Source: CAYFJO01 sp964343305
GTDB taxonomy: Bacteria > Planctomycetota > Planctomycetia > Pirellulales > Pirellulaceae
Assembly: GCA_964343305.1 (NCBI GenBank)
Contig: CAYFJO010000026.1
Coordinates: 1-50,339 of the forward strand
Direction of reading: 5' to 3'
Length of the DNA stretch: 50,339 nucleotides
Of the stretch, positions 42,761-50,339 are shown in pieces. The notes below the pieces were generated by a model. That model did no database searches. It worked only from the letters and a program-made list of their open reading frames with translations, and was not told the origin of the DNA. The first letter of the stretch is position 1; each line of letters begins with the position of its first letter. Both the position numbers and the translations under genes were made by a program.

Positions 42761-43177
42761 CTACAGCTCACTGCGACCGATCGCCGGCTTGCCGGTTGGT
42801 TCCAAGGCCGACTCCTTGACGCCGTAGCCAGCGCCTTGCCACGGCTCGGGTGTGAAGACGGCGATCGCCTTTAGCAGCCGCATCGAAGGCATGCCGATCA
42901 CCAGAACTTGACCACTGTGCCCTCCTGAGGCAAACATGACGTACTCGTCGAAACGTCCTGTCGGCATGAACGTCGCCAAGGCTGCGGTGACGTCGTCGGG
43001 AGTCAGCTCGCGCTCTTGAATGACACGGTTCGCTTCCATCGGCAAGCCGTGCACGGGCACTCCTTTCACGGTCGTGTCCAACTCGCTGCGGCCGCAGCCC
43101 GACACGCTCACCACAGCGACGCACAACAAGATCCTCCAAACAGTATTCACATCGAAATGCCACTTGTCTCGTCTCAT
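42761..43177 (-). CDS. nosZ: NosZ N-terminal part (signal peptide to TAG)
   Basis: 138 residues from ATG 43177, which has GAGGGGAA upstream. Residues 1-28 form a lipoprotein-type Sec signal (WRILLCVAVVSVSGC, Cys28), not a twin-arginine signal, which marks the clade-II (atypical) group. The rest matches the start of the NosZ propeller: FMPTGRFDEYVMFASGGHSG, QVLVIGMPSMRLLKAI and FTPEPWQG. It ends at TAG 42761-42763 after GRSEL; the next codons in the same frame read WADTHHPALSET. The stop replaces one residue. The preceding gene actF ends 53 bases upstream with no visible terminator. Confidence 0.85.
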   Translation of the reverse strand: MRRDKWHFDVNTVWRILLCVAVVSVSGCGRSELDTTVKGVPVHGLPMEANRVIQERELTPDDVTAALATFMPTGRFDEYVMFASGGHSGQVLVIGMPSMRLLKAIAVFTPEPWQGAGYGVKESALEPTGKPAIGRSEL

Positions 43178-43230
43178 AATTCGTTCCCCTCGGATAGCGT
43201 GTAGGGGGCGATGATCACGCTGACAATAGG

Positions 43231-44469
43231 TCAGCCATGGTGATGCAGGCTCTCCTCGAAAAAGGGGTCGTTTCTAGGTAACAACGGGTAGCGGCGCAGC
43301 GCCGCGTTAAAGCACAATAAGAACAGGGCGCAGATGCCAAGGCCGATACCCAACTCATAGAGTCCGAAGACGGGACCGGACGTCATCAAAGACGGCATCA
43401 CCATCAAGTAGAAATCCAGCCAGTGCCCTACAAACACAATCAGGCACACGACGAACAACAAACGCGGGTTCTGCTTCCAAGACGCCGGCAGCAGAAGTAG
43501 CAACGGCACCCCCAGGTTGATTAGCGGGTTCGTCAGAAACAACCCTGACCACTTGCCGCCGCGGAGAAGGTAATACGACGTCTCTTCGGGGAGGTTGGTG
43601 TACCAGATCAGCATGTACTGGCTGAACCAGAGGTATCCCCAGAAACAGCTTGAGGCAAACACGTACTTGCCCAGGTCGTGAAGGTGGTGCCGGTTGACTT
43701 CCTGAAGAAATCCGCGCCAGCGGAGCGCGAGGACCAAGATGGTGATGAGAGCGACGCCGCTGGCGAAAACACTGGACAGCACGTACCAAGGGAACAGCGT
43801 ACTGAACCAGTGCGGCTCGAGCGACATGACCCATTCGATGCTGGCCAGAGAGAAGGTGAACGCGATAACGATCAGGGCGACCGCGGAAGTGCGCACGTTG
43901 CGTGCGGTAAGCAGTGCGGCCGCGGATCCAGCGTTATCTGTACGCGCGACGGATTCTGTTGCGTTTCCATCGGCTTGTGTCTCCGCCGGCCCGCCCGCGC
44001 TGTCTTGTTGCCTGGATCGTCGGACCAGGAGTCGGGCCAGGAAGAACCAGAGTCCGAGATACACCACCATGCGAATGAAGAACCCAGGTACGTTCAAGAA
44101 GGCATGTTTTTCCTGCAAGATCGGGTCGGCCTGGACGGTGTCATGGTGTGTCCAGTGGTAGATGGAATGCATCCCGAAGAAGAGGGGAAGCATCAACACA
44201 GCCCCCGTGGGCAGGTAGCCTAGCATGGCCTCTGGAATGCGGCGGAGTACTGTCGGCCAGCCAGCTTTTGCGAGGTAATGGACGGCGACAAAAAACGCTC
44301 CCATCAGGCTTAGCGATAGGAAGTAAAAGTTGTGCAGCAGCAGGTTGTGCCAGGCACGCTCGGGGGCTCGCGCCAGTCCCACGGCGAACGCGGCGATGCC
44401 CAGGACCACCAAAACAATCAGCACCCAACGCGAGAGGGTTTTCAGCAATTCTTCTCCCGGCCGATTCAC
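43231..44469 (-). CDS. actF: Alternative complex III subunit ActF (quinol-side membrane subunit)
   Basis: About 412 residues from GTG 44469, whose GTGA overlaps the stop of the previous gene; an opening at 44514 lies inside that gene and is less likely. About ten membrane helices are seen. Family-typical segments include WHNLLLHNFYFLSLSLMGAF, SIEWVMSLEPHWFSTLFPWY, FWGYLWFSQYMLIWYTNLPE and FVGHWLDFYLMVMPS. ActF, with ActC, is a quinone-binding-type integral subunit of alternative complex III, which oxidises quinol in place of the bc1 complex. The nosZ gene follows after 53 bases. Confidence 0.9.
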   Translation of the reverse strand: MNRPGEELLKTLSRWVLIVLVVLGIAAFAVGLARAPERAWHNLLLHNFYFLSLSLMGAFFVAVHYLAKAGWPTVLRRIPEAMLGYLPTGAVLMLPLFFGMHSIYHWTHHDTVQADPILQEKHAFLNVPGFFIRMVVYLGLWFFLARLLVRRSRQQDSAGGPAETQADGNATESVARTDNAGSAAALLTARNVRTSAVALIVIAFTFSLASIEWVMSLEPHWFSTLFPWYVLSSVFASGVALITILVLALRWRGFLQEVNRHHLHDLGKYVFASSCFWGYLWFSQYMLIWYTNLPEETSYYLLRGGKWSGLFLTNPLINLGVPLLLLLPASWKQNPRLLFVVCLIVFVGHWLDFYLMVMPSLMTSGPVFGLYELGIGLGICALFLLCFNAALRRYPLLPRNDPFFEESLHHHG

Positions 44470-46868
44470 CGCGGGACCTCCGCTTCTTCTGTGGGGTCGT
44501 ACTGGTCTTCCCACGAACGGATGAAGGTTACGAGTTGTCGAATCTCGTCGCTATAGAGGTCCGCGAACCCACCGGCGCCTTTGGCAAAAGGTCCGCATCT
44601 CGGACTGCCCATAGCGATCGTCGCGAGCAAAAACCCGTCATCAGCGACACGCAGAAACTCAGGATTGTTCAGCGACGGTGCGTACCCGTCGATTGCGTTG
44701 TTCCGCGGTCCACGTCCCTCGCTGCCGTGACAGGAACTACAATAGGTTCGGTACAACTTCTCGCCTTGGGCCACTGCCATCTCGCTCGATTTGAGTCGCC
44801 GCCGTAGCTTCACATCGCGATCCTCGAGGCTGCGAATGTACGCCACCACAGCTTCAACTTCCTCTTGTGACAGTTCTTCGTGTTCCGACTGTTCGTCGTT
44901 TCCAGCGGGACGGTGCGGAGACATCAAGGAATGCTCACGGCCGAGGATGATCGTGCCAGTGAGGTAGCCGTCGGAAGCCACTTTGAGGAAGTCAGGATTT
45001 CCCAGGACGGGACCGTTGGCCCCCTCACCTTCATTGCCGTGACACTTGGCGCATCCGTTTGTTCGCTGGAACACGGTCCGACCAAAATCCACCATCGTCT
45101 CGGGATACGTTTTCTCCGGTCGGTCAACGTCGGGGCGCAGTCCGAGTTGCCTCAGGAAGGCGATGATGTGGTCGATGTCCGAACTGCTCATGGCCATGAG
45201 CGCACCACCGGGAGCGCCCTTGAGGAAAGGACGACAAACCGTAAGGTCTTTGCCGTAGGCGAGCAATTGCCACAGAAACTCGTCGCTGGCCGATGCAAGG
45301 AACACGGGATTGGCAATCTGGCTGCCCGTGCCGCCACCGCCATTGGGCCCATGGCAGGCGGCGCACGATTGCCGATAGAGCAACTCGCCAAACTCCGCTC
45401 GCCCAGCCCGTCGGGACGGTGCGAGCTTGCGAGGCTCTGATTTCTGCCACGTCCGCAAGAAAGAGATCAGGTGGGCGATCTCCTCAGATTCGATATGGTG
45501 CCAACTCGGCATCGCCGTTCCGGGCCGTCCGAGCGCGATGCTAGTATAGAGAAAACGGTCGTCCGCGATGGACAAGAAGTTGTCGGAGTTCAACCTCGAC
45601 CCGATACCCCCTTCGCCGTCACGGCCGTGGCAGGCGGCACAGCGTCCCTGATAAAACTGTTCGCCAATAAGGCTCGAGGCCTCGGGCATCAACGCTTCGA
45701 CTTCTTGATAGGTGCTCCTGGGTTGGCTCCAAGTTCGGATGTAAGCCAGGATGTCAGAGACCTCTTCGGAGCTGAAGTCGTAGCCGGCCGGCATCGCGGT
45801 GTGTCCGCGGCCCAGGGCGATCGTGTCACGCAGGAACGAGTCAGAGGCCAGTCCCTGGAACGATGGTGAGGCGAGTGAAATGCCGATGCCACCCTCGCCG
45901 TTTTGACCATGGCAGGGGGCGCAGTTGCCACGGAACAACGCGCGTCCGTAAGCAACATTGCCGGACGCGGCCGCGATCATGCTGCGGTCGCGGTCCACTT
46001 GCGACCAAGATCGTATGTAAACTCCTAGGCTACGGATCTGCGTAGCCGTAAGTACTTTCCCCCAGGCCGACATGTCCGTCCCCCGGCGTCCGTGTGTGAT
46101 CATCTCCAAGTAAAAGTCTTCGTCGGTAATCGCCAGCGCTTTGGGGGAGTTCAAAGTCGGGGTACCAGGCAGCGGGTTGCGGCCATCCGGACCGTGGCAG
46201 GAACCGCAGTTGCCGCCGTAAAGTTCGCGGCCATAGTCGGCCGACACCAGATTGTCCTTGCGGGGATCTTCGTAAGACTCGATGCCATGCCGGCGGAGAC
46301 GCTCCGTTTCGGCCCGTTGCAAGTCGCGGAGGTAATAGACCAGCTTCCAGCGGTCGTCCTGGGCGATCTGCGAGGTGTGAGCCGGCATGTTGTTCTGCCC
46401 GTGCGTGATGATATGGAACAAAGTGCCATCGGGCAGGTCGGCCGTCGCCTTGCCGACAATGTTCATGGAGAACGCCGAGACCCTGCTGGCCACCGTGCCG
46501 TCGCCTTGCCCCGACCGCCCGTGGCAAATCGAACAAAACCTCTGATAGACTTGGCAACCACGGTTCAGTGCCGTAATCGACGGTGCGACAGGGTTGGCGA
46601 CCTCTTTGCCGGCCCGCTCGCGGTCGGCCGGCGTGTTGGCGTACCGGTAGGGCGCGTGACCGCGGGGGATCGTGCCCGGTACGGGTTGGCGCAGCGTCCG
46701 ACCATCATGAAAGAGAGTGTTGGCACTCTGCGGCCCGTAAGCCGGCGAGCGCGACATCTCGGTGAATATCCGTGGATTGGATCTGCTGAAATCCCGCCGT
46801 GTCAAGGCGAAGATGCCCAGCAGCAAGATAAACAACACGATCGCCAAGCGAGAAACACGTCGGCTCAT
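44466..46868 (-). CDS. actE: ActE-type cytochrome c with seven haem-binding motifs
   Basis: 800 residues; a usual ActE is a mono-haem protein of about 200. The N-terminus has a membrane anchor (8-22) and the ActE opening SPAYGPQSANTLFHDGRTLR followed by PVPGTIPRG. Seven CxxCH motifs lie at 112-116, 221-225, 316-320, 410-414, 502-506, 606-610 and 710-714, roughly 100 residues apart, each with a C-terminal HGR/LGR...MP or similar axial Met region. The later domains look like tandem copies (FLxxASDxFLxxTIALGR). The start overlaps the actD stop by four bases (ATGA). It could pass electrons from complex III towards a soluble acceptor such as NosZ; this is inference. Confidence 0.9.
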   Translation of the reverse strand: MSRRVSRLAIVLFILLLGIFALTRRDFSRSNPRIFTEMSRSPAYGPQSANTLFHDGRTLRQPVPGTIPRGHAPYRYANTPADRERAGKEVANPVAPSITALNRGCQVYQRFCSICHGRSGQGDGTVASRVSAFSMNIVGKATADLPDGTLFHIITHGQNNMPAHTSQIAQDDRWKLVYYLRDLQRAETERLRRHGIESYEDPRKDNLVSADYGRELYGGNCGSCHGPDGRNPLPGTPTLNSPKALAITDEDFYLEMITHGRRGTDMSAWGKVLTATQIRSLGVYIRSWSQVDRDRSMIAAASGNVAYGRALFRGNCAPCHGQNGEGGIGISLASPSFQGLASDSFLRDTIALGRGHTAMPAGYDFSSEEVSDILAYIRTWSQPRSTYQEVEALMPEASSLIGEQFYQGRCAACHGRDGEGGIGSRLNSDNFLSIADDRFLYTSIALGRPGTAMPSWHHIESEEIAHLISFLRTWQKSEPRKLAPSRRAGRAEFGELLYRQSCAACHGPNGGGGTGSQIANPVFLASASDEFLWQLLAYGKDLTVCRPFLKGAPGGALMAMSSSDIDHIIAFLRQLGLRPDVDRPEKTYPETMVDFGRTVFQRTNGCAKCHGNEGEGANGPVLGNPDFLKVASDGYLTGTIILGREHSLMSPHRPAGNDEQSEHEELSQEEVEAVVAYIRSLEDRDVKLRRRLKSSEMAVAQGEKLYRTYCSSCHGSEGRGPRNNAIDGYAPSLNNPEFLRVADDGFLLATIAMGSPRCGPFAKGAGGFADLYSDEIRQLVTFIRSWEDQYDPTEEAEVPR

Positions 46869-47383
46869 TCGTCGACCTCTACCACTTGAATTTCGCTGGA
46901 CCCATGCTCGCTCAACAGCTCACGAGCCGCGTCGAGTTCAGCGTCGGAACATTGCAGCGTCAGGACAAACCGGTCATCGGTGATACCTGGCGCTAACAGG
47001 GAAACTTTCTTACCCGGCCACAGGCCGGCCCGGATGAAGATTGCCAGCACGCTGCCCAGCGCCGCAAAAAGAATCGTCAACTCGAAAGCGATGGGGATCA
47101 GCGCCGGCAGCGCTGCGTGTGACTTGCCGCCGATGTTGAGCGGCCAGTCCCACACCGACGCCCACAACTGAAAGCCCAAGGCAAGACTGAGACCTGTCAG
47201 ACCGAAAGCAAAACAAACTTGCCCCAAACGGGTCGGTTTGAGCCCCATGGCTTCATCCAGGCCGTGGATGGCGAAGGGAGTGTACGCATCGTGGATCTCT
47301 AGATTTCGCCCGCGGGCGGCCCGGCAGATGGCCAGCAGGCTTTCTTCCGTCTGCAAAACTCCAATCATTAGCTTATTGGCCAT
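46865..47383 (-). CDS. actD: Alternative complex III subunit ActD (DUF3341)
   Basis: 172 residues from ATG 47383. Two membrane helices (CFAFGLTGLSLALGFQLWAS, and IPIAFELTILFAALGSVLAI) lie after a short soluble start containing LLAICRAARGRNLEIHDAYT and PFAIHGLDEAMGL, the DUF3341 signature. It carries no cofactor motif and is a structural membrane subunit of the complex. Its start lies inside the 3' end of actC (overlap 11 bases) and its stop overlaps the actE start. An 18-bp triple repeat lies directly upstream of the start. Confidence 0.9.
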   Translation of the reverse strand: MANKLMIGVLQTEESLLAICRAARGRNLEIHDAYTPFAIHGLDEAMGLKPTRLGQVCFAFGLTGLSLALGFQLWASVWDWPLNIGGKSHAALPALIPIAFELTILFAALGSVLAIFIRAGLWPGKKVSLLAPGITDDRFVLTLQCSDAELDAARELLSEHGSSEIQVVEVDE

Positions 47384-48827
47384 CTGTTTCACCGTCCCCT
47401 TTCCTGGCGCCGTCCCCTTTTCTGGCACTGTCCTCTTTCCTGGCGTAGTGCAACACGCCCTTGACCTCGCCCAGAGCAATCACCGGCAAGAATCGGCAGA
47501 ACAGTAAGAAGCAAGTAAAAAACAACCCGAAGCTGCCCAGGAACGTACAAACCTCGACGTACGTGGGCGCGTACATGTTCCAATTGGACGGCACGAAATC
47601 GCGATGCAGGGAAACGACAACGATCACGAATCGCTCAAGCCACATGCCGACGTTGATCGCAATGGAGATCAAGAAGATGATCAACACGTTGCCGCGCACA
47701 CCCTTAAACCACAACAACTGCGGGACCAGCACATTGCAAGTGATCATCACCAGGTAGTGCCATTTGTAGGGCCCCATCAGCCGATTCAGAGTGACAAAGC
47801 GTTCGTATTCATTGACGCTGTACCAGGAGAAAAACGCTTCGATCAGATAGGCCCAGCCCACGATGCACGAGGTCAACAAAGTGATTTTGCACATCGCGTC
47901 CAGGTGGCGGGCCGTGATGTACTGCTCGAATCCCATCACCCGCCGCGCGATGATCATCAGCGAAAGGACCATGGCGAAGCCGGAAAAAATCGCTCCGCAA
48001 ACAAAATACGGTGGGAAGATCGTCGTGTGCCAACCCGGGATCATCGCGGTGGCAAAATCAAAGCTGACGACCGTGTGGACCGAGACGACCAGCGGCGTCG
48101 CCAGCCCGGCAAGCAACAGATACACTTTCTCGTAACGGTGCCAGGTACGCGCCGAGCCATCCCAGCCCAAACTCAAAATCGAATAGATCTTGCGGCGCCA
48201 GCCCGTCTTGGCGCGGTCACGCACGGTGGCCAGGTCCGGAATCAGGCCAAAATACCAGAAGGCCAGCGAGACCAAGAAATAGGTGGTGACCGCGAACACG
48301 TCCCACAACAGCGGCGAGCGGAAGTTGAGCCACAGCGGCCCAAACGTGTTGGGATAGGGAACCATCCAGTAGGCCAGCCACGGACGGCCCATGTGAATCA
48401 AAGGGAACAGCCCCGCACACATGACGGCAAAAATCGTCATCGCTTCGGCCGACCGGTTGACTCCGGTGCGCCACCGCTGACGGAACAGCAGCAAGATCGC
48501 CGAGATCAGCGTGCCCGCATGTCCGATCCCCACCCAAAACACGAAATTCGTAATGGCCCACCCCCACGACACCGTGTTGTTCAACCCCCAAGTTCCCACG
48601 CCCGTCCAGATCTGATGGGTGACCATGACAACGCCCAGCATCAGCGCCAAAAATGACAGTAGGAAACTCACGTACCAGCTCAGCGACGGGCGAGATTCCA
48701 GCGGCTGGCAGATATCTTCGGTGATCTGGTGATACGTTTTATCACCATCGACTAGCGGCGATCGCAGCTCGCTAGTGACAGGTTGCGTCAGTTCGCTCCC
48801 CACACCGGTCACAGACCCTTCAGACAC
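47373..48827 (-). CDS. actC: Alternative complex III subunit ActC (NrfD/PsrC family)
   Basis: 484 residues from GTG 48827, overlapping the actB stop by eight bases. About ten membrane helices of the NrfD/PsrC family are seen, with segments such as WAITNFVFWVGIGHAGTLIS, FPLIHMGRPWLAYWMVPYPN and SFDFATAMIPGWHTTIFPPY. It is the quinol-oxidising-side membrane subunit that docks the iron-sulfur subunit ActB. The C-terminal tail carries three copies of the hexapeptide ARKGDG/ARKEDS, encoded by a three-unit 18-bp repeat, before the stop; this tail looks acquired. Confidence 0.93.
   Translation of the reverse strand: MSEGSVTGVGSELTQPVTSELRSPLVDGDKTYHQITEDICQPLESRPSLSWYVSFLLSFLALMLGVVMVTHQIWTGVGTWGLNNTVSWGWAITNFVFWVGIGHAGTLISAILLLFRQRWRTGVNRSAEAMTIFAVMCAGLFPLIHMGRPWLAYWMVPYPNTFGPLWLNFRSPLLWDVFAVTTYFLVSLAFWYFGLIPDLATVRDRAKTGWRRKIYSILSLGWDGSARTWHRYEKVYLLLAGLATPLVVSVHTVVSFDFATAMIPGWHTTIFPPYFVCGAIFSGFAMVLSLMIIARRVMGFEQYITARHLDAMCKITLLTSCIVGWAYLIEAFFSWYSVNEYERFVTLNRLMGPYKWHYLVMITCNVLVPQLLWFKGVRGNVLIIFLISIAINVGMWLERFVIVVVSLHRDFVPSNWNMYAPTYVEVCTFLGSFGLFFTCFLLFCRFLPVIALGEVKGVLHYARKEDSARKGDGARKGDGETDGQ
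47392..47445. repeat. Three tandem 18-bp repeats in the actC/actD junction
   Basis: Units at 47392-47409, 47410-47427 and 47428-47445 read CCGTCCCCTTTCCTGGCG, CCGTCCCCTTTTCTGGCA and CTGTCCTCTTTCCTGGCG. They are in frame in actC, encoding ARKGDG-like hexapeptides, and lie just before the actD start. Confidence 0.75.
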
Positions 48828-50339
48828 TCGGCGTCTCCTTCTGATTACGGACCTTCGCTTGGTAATACACCGACGGCCGTGTGTGCAATTCGCCGAGCAC
48901 GGTGTAAGTACGCGGATCCTTGACGGTCTTTGCGATCTGACTATGGGGGTCGTTCACGTCGCCAAACACGATGGCGTCCGCCGGACAACTCTGCATGCAT
49001 GCCGGGATGATCTCACCGTCGCGGACCTGGCGATCCTCGCTCTTGGCCCGGGCTTTGGCCTCGGCGATACGTTGCACGCAGAACGAGCACTTTTCCATGA
49101 TGCCCCGTGAGCGTACGGCCACATCCGGATTCAAGACCAGGTTTTGCACCAGATCGTCACGCGCGTAATCAAACCAGTTGAACCGGCGAACTTTGTACGG
49201 GCAGTTGTTTTCGCAGTAGCGGGTTCCCACACAACGATTGTAGACCTGCATGTTCAGGCCCTCGCTCGAGTGCACGGTCGCCAGAACCGGACAGACCGTC
49301 TCGCACGGAGCGTTGTCACAGTGCTGGCACAGCATGGGCTGCAAGGCAACCTCGGGATTCTCGTCGGGCACCGCCTCCGAGCCGCTGTAATAGCGATCGA
49401 TGCGAATCCAGTGCAACATGCGGCGTTTGCGGGCCTCCGCCTTGCCCACCACTGGCACGTTGTTTTCCGCTTGGCAGCCGATCACGCAGGCCGAGCAGCC
49501 CGTGCAAGCGCTGGTGTCGATCGCCATCGCCCACTTGGACCCCGCGTATTCATGCTCGGGCCAGAGTGTGCCTTCGGCGCTATGTTTTTCATTGCCGGCG
49601 CGAGGGTCCTCAATATACTTATCCAACGTCGTTTCGCGGACAATGGGACGCTTGTGGCCTGTCAGTGGCACGGTGAGGTAATCGCCCGTCTGCGACTTGG
49701 CGAGTTGGTCCGTCTCGGAAGTCGCCTTGACCGAGACGCTGGCCACGTGCACGAAGGGGTACAAATCCGCACCGCCCAGCCGCTGCTCGTCGACCTGGTC
49801 GATGGGCAACATCTTTTCCAGCGGGTAGTTTGCGGCGATCCTGCCGGCACTCGTCCGGCCATAGCCTAAAGCCGCGGCAACGACGTTGTCCGGCATCCCT
49901 GGCTGAATCTGCACCGGCAGCCGCACCGGCTCATTGGGCAATGGAAGCTTCTGCATCTCGCTGCCTGTGGCCGATATCGCCGGGTGGGCTGTCTCCGCCG
50001 AAAGTTCCACCACCTGCCCTTCGACCACGCCGAGCTGCTGCGCCGCTGGCGGTGAGAGAGACAGGCAGTTGCCCCAGTTCGTCTTGCTCACGGGGTCGGG
50101 CAACTCTTGCAGCCACGGATTGTTCGCCTGACGGCCCTCACCCAAGGCGAGACTCGGATACACCACCAGCTCAATCGCTGCCTCGGAAACCCCAGCAACA
50201 GGCACCTGAATCTTGGAGACCGATTCCGTGTTGAAGGAACACTCCGGAAGACGCTCCTCTTCGATCACCAAGACGCCGTTGTGCAGGGAATCGTTCCAGA
50301 ACGCTTCGAAACTCTCATGTTCGTCCTGCTGAGGAAAAA
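48820..50339 (-). CDS. actB: Alternative complex III subunit ActB, iron-sulfur part (5' end outside window)
   Basis: The frame is open to the window edge, so the gene is partial; the visible 506 residues are the C-terminal part of a protein that, in this family, begins with a molybdopterin-oxidoreductase-like domain lacking the metal site. The iron-sulfur domain shows CTGCSACVIGC, CQHCDNAPCETVCP, CVGTRYCENNCPYKVRRF, and CSFCVQRI with CMQSCPADAIVFG, consistent with three [4Fe-4S] and one [3Fe-4S] cluster. It takes electrons from the quinol site in ActC. The next gene starts inside its last codons, so actB-actC are coupled. actA would be expected just outside the window. Confidence 0.9.
   Translation of the reverse strand, partial: FPQQDEHESFEAFWNDSLHNGVLVIEEERLPECSFNTESVSKIQVPVAGVSEAAIELVVYPSLALGEGRQANNPWLQELPDPVSKTNWGNCLSLSPPAAQQLGVVEGQVVELSAETAHPAISATGSEMQKLPLPNEPVRLPVQIQPGMPDNVVAAALGYGRTSAGRIAANYPLEKMLPIDQVDEQRLGGADLYPFVHVASVSVKATSETDQLAKSQTGDYLTVPLTGHKRPIVRETTLDKYIEDPRAGNEKHSAEGTLWPEHEYAGSKWAMAIDTSACTGCSACVIGCQAENNVPVVGKAEARKRRMLHWIRIDRYYSGSEAVPDENPEVALQPMLCQHCDNAPCETVCPVLATVHSSEGLNMQVYNRCVGTRYCENNCPYKVRRFNWFDYARDDLVQNLVLNPDVAVRSRGIMEKCSFCVQRIAEAKARAKSEDRQVRDGEIIPACMQSCPADAIVFGDVNDPHSQIAKTVKDPRTYTVLGELHTRPSVYYQAKVRNQKETPSV

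Noticed and set aside
40814..42763. Recoding of TAG and TGA (pyrrolysine or selenocysteine) as a shared explanation
   Set aside because: Two different stops are involved, neither position is a known Sec or Pyl site in NosZ or NosB, nadA and other genes here end normally in TGA, and no insertion element structure is evident; kept only as a thing to test for the TAG.
47604..48656. 350-codon open frame on the plus strand
   Set aside because: Antisense to actC; its His/Arg/Gln-rich translation is typical of the reverse of membrane-helix codons.
1..50339. CRISPR array, insertion sequence, prophage or integrase
   Set aside because: No direct-repeat/spacer pattern, transposase, integrase or phage structural gene was found.

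Overview
The window looks like a chromosome segment of a planctomycete (Planctomycetota, probably a Pirellulales-type organism). Supporting signs are a giant extracellular protein with the planctomycete N-terminal export motif (Arg-rich stretch, then LEARQML), DUF1549/DUF1553 and DUF1501 proteins, several ECF sigma factors, a Ser/Thr kinase next to a sigma factor, a formylmethanofuran-dehydrogenase subunit C gene, a sulfatase, and many short dispersed hairpin repeats. The lineage is inferred from gene content only. No tRNA, rRNA, CRISPR array or insertion sequence was recognised.

Layout. 1-5.6 kb: the 3' part of nadA, a small hypothetical gene, an ECF sigma factor and a large membrane Ser/Thr kinase. 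5.7-15 kb: housekeeping and accessory genes (pepT, a PolB-type exonuclease, mobA next to fhcC, a Uma2 nuclease, an LRR protein, an aspartoacylase-like amidohydrolase, a sulfatase) and the remains of a nucleotidyltransferase pair. 15.2-19.7 kb: an rtcB-archease RNA-repair operon, trxA with a good sigma-70 promoter, and ptsI. 19.9-22.8 kb: a four-gene fatty-acid-synthase-like operon (dehydratase, acyl carrier protein, dehydratase, ketosynthase). 22.9-28.1 kb: one 1720-residue secreted multidomain protein. 28.4-36.5 kb: two ECF sigma factors, a Cys-rich lipoprotein, a small membrane protein, a DUF1549/DUF1501 operon, and a second DUF1549 protein that is membrane anchored and directly follows a sigma gene. 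36.7-37.8 kb: an alpha/beta-hydrolase broken by an internal deletion.

37.9-50.3 kb (minus strand) is the most interesting part. A nearly uninterrupted operon runs actB-actC-actD-actE-actF (alternative complex III, quinol oxidising) straight into a clade-II-type nitrous-oxide reductase gene (nosZ) and its accessory genes. The arrangement suggests electrons passing from quinol through complex III, with an unusual seven-haem ActE, to N2O. The nos part looks damaged or remodelled. nosZ carries an in-frame TAG. The NosB-like membrane protein carries an in-frame TGA. Behind that stop, one reading frame joins the NosB C-terminus, NosD, NosF and the C-terminal part of a uroporphyrinogen-III methyltransferase. 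No nosY or nosL is seen downstream. Either this is a recently decaying N2O-respiration locus or the assembled sequence has errors here; read-level evidence would decide.
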